Positions 23,166-27,070 of a stretch of 27,070 nt of DNA are shown piece after piece; the first letter of the stretch is position 1; each line of letters starts with the position of its first letter. The DNA comes from Bacillota bacterium (lineage in GTDB: Bacteria > Bacillota > Clostridia > Clostridiales > Caloramatoraceae), in contig JAEZLD010000211.1 in NCBI GenBank assembly GCA_023415335.1, positions 1 to 27,070 on the forward strand, given 5' to 3'. A program made the translations under genes and the position numbers. The notes beneath the pieces were generated by a model that saw nothing but the letters and a program-made list of their open reading frames with translations, ran no database searches and was not told where the DNA came from.

Positions 23166-24035
23166 CTAAAAAAGCTTTAGCTGAACCGGGGCTTTCTTAT
23201 CCTCAAATTTCCTAAGGTATGTAAATATCTCACCTGGCTCATGCATAACCTTATACTTAAGGCACTCATGGTTGAATAGCTCTGTAAGCTCCCCAGCCCT
23301 GGGACTGGGCACCTCATAGGAGTTTCCATACCTTTTTATGTATTCCTGCTTAAGGCCTGGGAAATGTTCATCCAGCTTGCTGTAGAAATATTCCCTGTCT
23401 CCCTCTCTTAGGGTAAGCCCCATACCGAAGGAGAGAATTCCCTTGACCCCTGCCTCAAAGCAGTAATCAAGTATTCCCCTTACGTTCTCCTCTGTATCAT
23501 TTATGAAGGGAAGAAGAGGGCACAGCCAAACCACAGTGGGTATGCCATTGTCCTTCATAGCCATAAGGGTTTCAAACCTTTCCCTTGTTGTGCAAACCTT
23601 AGGCTCAACAATCCTGCACAGGCCTTCATCATATGTGGTTAAGGTCATCTGTACCACACACTTTGTTTTATTATTTATGGAGGAGAGCAGGTCCATATCC
23701 CTCATTATTCTGTTTGATTTGGTCTGAATTGCAAGACCGAAGCCATATCGGTCTATAAGCTCAAGGCATTTCCGGGTGTTTTTAAGCTTTTCCTCAATGT
23801 GCATGTAAGGATCTGTCATAGCCCCTGTACCGATCATGCACCTGCTTCTTTTTCTCCTTAAGGCCTCCTCAAGAAGCTCTACAGCGTTGCTTTTAACCTC
23901 TATGTCCTCAAAGTCATGGTCCATATTGTAGCACCTGCTTCTGGAGTCACAGTATATGCAGCCGTGGGTACAGCCCCTGTATATGTTTATGCCGTTCTGG
24001 GATGAAAGTATGCCCCTGGCTTCTTTAAAGTGCAT
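23166..24035 (-). CDS. SPL-like radical SAM protein (intact, copy B)
   Basis: A protein of 289 residues. The 4Fe-4S cluster motif is C22-x3-C26-x2-C29 (YRGCTHGCIYCDSRS), followed by the partial TIM barrel: MIGTGAMTDPYMHIEEK is the usual post-cluster region, LAIQTKSNRIMRD a central strand, and VVWLCPLLPFIND a later one. The opening HFKEARGILSSQNGINIYRGC is typical of the spore-photoproduct-lyase-like / Rv2578c group whose reaction is unknown. True SPL has a longer N-terminal domain, so this is not SplB. A promoter with perfect -10 lies at 24093-24065. Its copy A counterpart is deleted, so this is the only working one here. Confidence 0.9.
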   Translation of the reverse strand: MHFKEARGILSSQNGINIYRGCTHGCIYCDSRSRCYNMDHDFEDIEVKSNAVELLEEALRRKRSRCMIGTGAMTDPYMHIEEKLKNTRKCLELIDRYGFGLAIQTKSNRIMRDMDLLSSINNKTKCVVQMTLTTYDEGLCRIVEPKVCTTRERFETLMAMKDNGIPTVVWLCPLLPFINDTEENVRGILDYCFEAGVKGILSFGMGLTLREGDREYFYSKLDEHFPGLKQEYIKRYGNSYEVPSPRAGELTELFNHECLKYKVMHEPGEIFTYLRKFEDKKAPVQLKLF

Positions 24036-24064
24036 TCAAAGGCCTCCTTAAACGTATTACATTA

Positions 24065-24093
24065 ATTATAGTGATTATGATGGTAACTTTCAA
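24065..24093 (-). promoter_or_regulatory. Promoter of operon copy B
   Basis: On the minus strand, TTGAAA (24093-24088), a 17-base spacer and TATAAT (24070-24065), about 30 bases before the radical SAM start. Confidence 0.75.
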
Positions 24094-24239
24094 CATAATG
24101 AGCATAATATAAAATTATCATGACAAATGTAATATAATGTTTAATTATTACATAAAATTTCTTTGAGATAGATTATGCTCATGGAATAGGATCTAATCTA
24201 ATATCAAAGGATGAGGAAAATTAAACAAGGGGGAATTAT

Positions 24240-24671
24240 ATGGATGCAGTGCAGAATGATGCATTGGTGACCGTACTGTTCTGCAATCACTGCGGCAAAG
24301 CAGTTAAGGTATACGCTGGTGAAAGGATTAATCTTAAATGTCCTTACTGCAAGGAGGTTATGCAGGATAAAAAAATTCCTGGTTGGAATGAACTGGACAT
24401 AGTTGAAAGGGAGAACCTGCTTATGGATTGGAGGCAGCAGGCCAGAGACAGCAGTCAGCTGGATGAGAGGCTTTTTCAGAGAAGAAATAAAACCAAGCTT
24501 ATTAGGCTTAGACTTAAGGTTTTAGGAATATATGCATCTGCCCTATTAGTGGCATGGCTATCCATACATTTATGTAAAACCAACGGAATCATACTGGGTG
24601 GAATTCCATCTGCAATCATTTATTTAATAGCTTTTTTTTCTGCCAGAATAATGGCAAAGACAGCAAGGTAG
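24240..24671 (+). CDS. Zinc-ribbon membrane protein, unknown function
   Basis: A protein of 143 residues. Two CxxC knuckles (FCNHCGKAVKVYAGE...KCPYCKEVM, Cys 15, 18, 34 and 37) form a zinc ribbon. A charged helical linker (about 50-88) follows, then two hydrophobic helices (about 92-112 and 115-136). The cytosolic ribbon plus membrane hairpin layout is common in Clostridia for small proteins of unknown role. AAGGGGGA lies upstream. It stands alone, with 204 bases of upstream DNA and a terminator about 120 bases downstream. Confidence 0.75.
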   Translation: MDAVQNDALVTVLFCNHCGKAVKVYAGERINLKCPYCKEVMQDKKIPGWNELDIVERENLLMDWRQQARDSSQLDERLFQRRNKTKLIRLRLKVLGIYASALLVAWLSIHLCKTNGIILGGIPSAIIYLIAFFSARIMAKTAR

Positions 24672-24926
24672 CATAGAAAATGCATCATCAGCCCATGTAT
24701 AGCTGACAGGCTGTATTGCTTGGGAAATACTAAGTATAGGCAGAGGTCCTGCTTAAATATCAGATATGTAAAAATATGGGATATTTCCCTAAAGCGCTGT
24801 TTGTAGATATGGCATATTACAGACGGCGCTTTTATTATTGTTTAAATGTGGATTCTGAATGATGAAAGGAATGAAGAACAATAAAAGAAATGTACTGCAG
24901 GTGTTTAAAAAGATTTATTAAACCTA
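24672..24926. other. Intergenic DNA with a terminator, no gene seen
   Basis: I see no coding frame. A CAGCC/GGCTG stem (about 24690-24713) and an A/T-rich stretch lie before the terminator at 24792-24840; the remainder up to the MerR promoter shows nothing further. Confidence 0.4.
24792..24840 (+). terminator. Intrinsic terminator downstream of the zinc-ribbon gene
   Basis: AAGCGCTGTTTGT (24792-24804) pairs with ACAGACGGCGCTT (24819-24831, two G-T pairs), followed by TTTATTATT. Its distance from the stop codon leaves a 3' UTR of about 120 bases. Confidence 0.65.
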
Positions 24927-24957
24927 TTGACTATAACGTTACGTAATAGTGTAAATT
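24927..24957 (+). promoter_or_regulatory. MerR-type promoter/operator with 19-base spacer
   Basis: TTGACT (24927-24932) and TAAATT (24952-24957) are 19 bases apart, the over-long spacing MerR-family activators correct by twisting DNA. The spacer is filled by a dyad ACTATAACGT-T-ACGTAATAGT (24930-24950) with nine of ten arm positions matching. The MerR gene directly downstream very probably binds here. Confidence 0.75.
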
Positions 24958-25003
24958 AGAATTGTGCACAAAATATAGCTTCAGCTGAAGGAGGAGAGGA
25001 ACA

Positions 25004-25735
25004 GTGAAAATAAATGACGTGGCAAAGCTTACAGGAGTTACCGTAAGGACCCTTCATTATTATGATGAAATAGGCCTGCTGAAGCCTGAGGAGGTAAACG
25101 AGACAGGCTACCGTGTATATACGGATAAGTCATTAGAAAGGCTCCAGCAGATACTGTTCTTCAGGGAGCTGGACTTTCCCCTTAATGAAATAAAGGAGCT
25201 TATGGAAAATCCACTCTATGATGATAAGCTGGCTATGAAAAGGCATATGGAGCTTCTCATAAAGAAGAGGGAGAGGCTTGACAGAATAATAGAGCTGTTA
25301 AGCAATAAAATAGAAGGAGATGGGAAAATGAGCTTTAAGGAATTTGATTCAAATGAAATCGATGCTGCAAAGCAAAGGTATGCTCAGGAGGTAAAGGACC
25401 GCTGGGGAACCACAGACGCATACAAGGAGAGCCAGGAGAAGACAAAGGGCTATGATGAAAAGAAGTGGCAGGATGTGCTTGGAAACGGAGGGGGTATACT
25501 CAAGGAGTTTTCAGACTGCAGGGGCATGGAGCCTGGAAGCCCAAATGTACAGGATTTGGTGAAGAAGTGGCAGGACTATATAACAGATAACTTCTACACC
25601 TGTACTAAGGAGATACTCTCCTGTCTTGGAATGATGTATGTGGGGGATGAAAGGTTTACCGAAAACATTGACAGCCACGGCAAGGGAACAGCAGAGTTTA
25701 TGGCAAAGGCAATTGAAATATACTGCAGGGGATAA
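25004..25735 (+). CDS. MerR-family regulator with TipAS effector domain
   Basis: A protein of 243 residues starting at GTG 25004 behind AGGAGGAGAGG. The MerR winged helix (residues 1-70: INDVAKLTGVTVRTLHYYDEIGLLKPE, then GYRVYTDKSLERLQQILFFRELDF) leads into a coiled dimerisation helix (about 75-105) and a TipAS-like ligand domain (about 118-240) with RYAQEVKDRWGTTDAYKESQ. TipAL-type proteins such as Streptomyces TipA and B. subtilis Mta respond to thiopeptide or multidrug ligands. No drug pump lies next to it, so its main target may be its own promoter. Confidence 0.93.
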   Translation: MKINDVAKLTGVTVRTLHYYDEIGLLKPEEVNETGYRVYTDKSLERLQQILFFRELDFPLNEIKELMENPLYDDKLAMKRHMELLIKKRERLDRIIELLSNKIEGDGKMSFKEFDSNEIDAAKQRYAQEVKDRWGTTDAYKESQEKTKGYDEKKWQDVLGNGGGILKEFSDCRGMEPGSPNVQDLVKKWQDYITDNFYTCTKEILSCLGMMYVGDERFTENIDSHGKGTAEFMAKAIEIYCRG

Positions 25736-25742
25736 TATAAGG

Positions 25743-25773
25743 AAAGGGCATAGCAAAGGGCTGTGCCTTTTTC
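25743..25773 (+). terminator. Intrinsic terminator after the MerR gene
   Basis: AAAGGGCATAGC (25743-25754) pairs with GCTGTGCCTTTT (25760-25771, two G-T pairs) around a 5-base loop, ending in a run of five T (25768-25772). Confidence 0.8.
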
Positions 25774-25850
25774 GTTGAAGAACAATGCACGCATATATAA
25801 ATGGATACAATACCTGCCGCATCCTGCAGCAAAATGGTGAATGGATATAA

Positions 25851-25880
25851 TTGACACAGAACATATGTTCGGTATATAAT
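25851..25880 (+). promoter_or_regulatory. Promoter with a perfect LexA (SOS) box
   Basis: TTGACA (25851-25856) and TATAAT (25875-25880) are both consensus, 18 bases apart. Between them lies the perfect palindrome GAACATATGTTC (25859-25870) followed by G, matching the Bacillus-type LexA/DinR box CGAAC-N4-GTTCG at all but one outer base. Bound LexA would directly block this promoter, so the gene behind should be induced by DNA damage. Confidence 0.8.
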
Positions 25881-25911
25881 TTTCTTAAATCATTTACGCA
25901 GGGGTGGTAAA

Positions 25912-26466
25912 ATGCTGTATTACATAATACCAGAATATAAGGACGGGCTTGGAAGCTGCTGCAGGGTGGGAGACCATAACGGGGAGGAGCTGCAGAGCCA
26001 TACTCTCCAGGCAATGCTTAAAACTATACTCAGTGAAAGAGGAATGGACCTTAAGGCCCTCAGAAGGCAGTGCTCAAAGGAGATGCTCCAGAGGAACCTT
26101 CTTCCACTGTACCTTGGCAGCCAGGAGGTGCTTATGCCCCTGAAGGTGAGAAACCCAAGGGTTAAGAGGGATGGAGGCTATGGCTATATAAATGCTATGG
26201 CCATAAAGAAAATAGAATGCTCAAGGGTAATCATGGAGAACGGTACAAGCATAGCCTTCCTTGAGAGCAGAAGGGCTGTTACAAGACGCCTAAGAGTATC
26301 CCAAAGGCTCCAGCAGCATATGGGGAGAAGGCCTATGGGCACAGGAAATGTAGACATGCCATCTCCGAGCCAGACAGCAGCCACCAAGGAGGATGTGGCA
26401 GTGGTTGTCCTTGAGGTGACAAGGCTGAGACAGGAGATAATTGAGTTGATGAAGGGAAAGGAATAG
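25912..26466 (+). CDS. LexA-box-controlled protein of unknown function, faintly ComK-like
   Basis: A protein of 184 residues with no signal peptide or membrane helix. The opening MLYYIIPEYKDG, the stretch VLMPLKVRNPRVKRDGGYGYINAMAIKKIE and the following IMENGTSIAFLESRRAV...RLRVSQRLQQH follow the order of features in competence factor ComK (pattern IPEYxxG, then FP...WI-strand, then F-xNGK-x6-S). The identity is low and this is a suggestion only. The C-terminal 40 residues hold a Pro/Ser linker and a short amphipathic helix (VLEVTRLRQEIIELMKGKE). It is a single-gene unit, with an SOS-type promoter and a terminator behind. Basic residues are abundant (pI probably high), as in a nucleic-acid-binding protein. 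Confidence 0.7.
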   Translation: MLYYIIPEYKDGLGSCCRVGDHNGEELQSHTLQAMLKTILSERGMDLKALRRQCSKEMLQRNLLPLYLGSQEVLMPLKVRNPRVKRDGGYGYINAMAIKKIECSRVIMENGTSIAFLESRRAVTRRLRVSQRLQQHMGRRPMGTGNVDMPSPSQTAATKEDVAVVVLEVTRLRQEIIELMKGKE

Positions 26467-26540
26467 TACTCTTTATGAGGTAGTACCAAAGAGATTAAAG
26501 TATAAAGAAATTAAAGCCTTTTGGAAAACATTATCTTAAA

Positions 26541-26574
26541 AAAACCGGCGTGGCAAGTTGTCACACCGGTTTTT
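26541..26574. terminator. Bidirectional terminator between convergent genes
   Basis: AAAACCGG (26541-26548) pairs with CCGGTTTT (26566-26573); one mismatch is followed by an inner GTGG/TCAC stem. T-runs follow on both strands (five on plus, seven on minus), serving the SOS-box gene and the acetyltransferase. Confidence 0.8.
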
Positions 26575-26614
26575 CCGTCATTTTATCAGCATAGCCTTAA
26601 AGCAGTTTGTCTGG

Positions 26615-27067
26615 TTATAATACCTTTACCATCTTCATTTCTTTGTATAGCATCCCATTAAAGGTATATTCCACTTCTTTTATTTCCTTAAATCCAATAT
26701 CAGTGTACATTTTACGTGCAATATGATTATCCAAAGACACGCTAATATATAGCTTATCGGCCTTATGATGTTCTTTAAAATAATTCATAAATCCTAATAC
26801 AGCCTGTTTTCCATAACCTTTACCCTGATATTGCTTTCCAATCATGAATCTACTCATGGACCACCCTGGATAAGAATCGTCATAATCATACAAAATAAAG
26901 CCAACCATTTTATTTTCTACGTAGATTCCCAAAGTATATAGTCCATCTTCAAATGAAGCCTCCACCAGAGAACGTGTATTATCTGCTACAAAATTCTGCT
27001 GCGTTTCATCAATCTTAAGTGATATACACTCCCAATAATTTGATTTATCTATTTTTCGAAACTCCAC
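26615..27067 (-). CDS. GNAT N-acetyltransferase, spermidine/spermine (BltD) type
   Basis: A protein of 150 residues, full length for a GNAT domain. The start EFRKIDKSNYWECISLKIDETQQNFVADN is the usual opening of BltD/PaiA-like polyamine acetyltransferases. The acetyl-CoA site is FMIGKQYQGKGYGKQAV (the Q/R-x2-G-x-G/A pattern), and the closing strand is RKMYTDIGFKEIKE. It likely acetylates spermidine or spermine in the cytoplasm. Only three bases precede the ATG in the window, so the ribosome site cannot be checked and a slightly longer start is possible. Confidence 0.88.
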   Translation of the reverse strand: MEFRKIDKSNYWECISLKIDETQQNFVADNTRSLVEASFEDGLYTLGIYVENKMVGFILYDYDDSYPGWSMSRFMIGKQYQGKGYGKQAVLGFMNYFKEHHKADKLYISVSLDNHIARKMYTDIGFKEIKEVEYTFNGMLYKEMKMVKVL

Positions 27068-27070
27068 TTT

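Larger units (their letters stand above)
22645..24114. repeat. Direct repeat copy B of the radical SAM / membrane protein / flavodoxin operon
   Basis: Homologous to 14623-15403 in the same orientation, including the promoter. This copy keeps a full radical SAM gene but only the first bases of the flavodoxin. Together the two copies bracket the sipW-TasA module. Confidence 0.88.

Overview
The window looks like a piece of a Clostridia-type (Bacillota) chromosome. Evidence: strong AGGAGG-type ribosome sites, A/T-rich intergenic DNA, consensus sigma-A promoters, a Bacillus-type LexA box, and a gene set typical of anaerobic Firmicutes (mannose-family PTS, SipW/TasA-type secretion, MerR-TipAS, LysR pairs). 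Most genes prefer ATA for Ile and AGG/AGA for Arg. The block at 15861-22597 uses clearly more ATT/ATC and CGT.

Left part (1-14.2 kb). At the left edge a minus-strand operon holds a 5'-truncated membrane gene (DUF5058-like C-terminus), a 221-residue membrane protein and the first codons of an amidohydrolase-like enzyme. It is divergent from two tandem LysR regulators. SfsA (minus), an EamA transporter, a phosphodiester-glycosidase-family exoprotein, a small membrane protein and an aldo/keto reductase follow. A minus-strand operon at 12275-7942 then encodes mannose-family PTS IIB-IIC-IID, a SIS-domain sugar-phosphate protein, IIA and an RpiR regulator. It is divergent from an M24 Xaa-Pro-type peptidase plus a Nudix hydrolase.

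Centre (14.2-24.1 kb). Two diverged copies of one minus-strand operon (SPL-like radical SAM protein - four-helix membrane protein - flavodoxin), each with the same promoter layout, lie about 7.2 kb apart as direct repeats. They have decayed in complementary ways: copy A lost most of the radical SAM gene, copy B lost the flavodoxin. Between them sits a plus-strand operon: an ER-type signal peptidase (SipW), four SipW-type-signal (TasA-like) proteins, a 953-residue von Willebrand A adhesin and a C-terminally membrane-anchored protein. It ends at a strong terminator fused directly to copy B. I read it as an acquired surface-fibre or adhesin module: SipW trims the TasA-like subunits, the VWA protein is a candidate tip adhesin and the last protein a candidate base. 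It has a long leader containing a consensus promoter, a possible leader peptide coupled to sipW, and a set of competing RNA hairpins between the second and third subunit genes.

Right part (24.2-27.07 kb). A zinc-ribbon membrane protein, an apparently autoregulated MerR-TipAS regulator with a clear 19-bp-spacer operator promoter, and a gene of unknown function follow. The unknown gene's promoter carries a perfect LexA (SOS) box between -35 and -10, and its protein faintly resembles ComK. The window ends with a polyamine-type GNAT acetyltransferase. No rRNA, tRNA, CRISPR array, transposase or integrase was seen.
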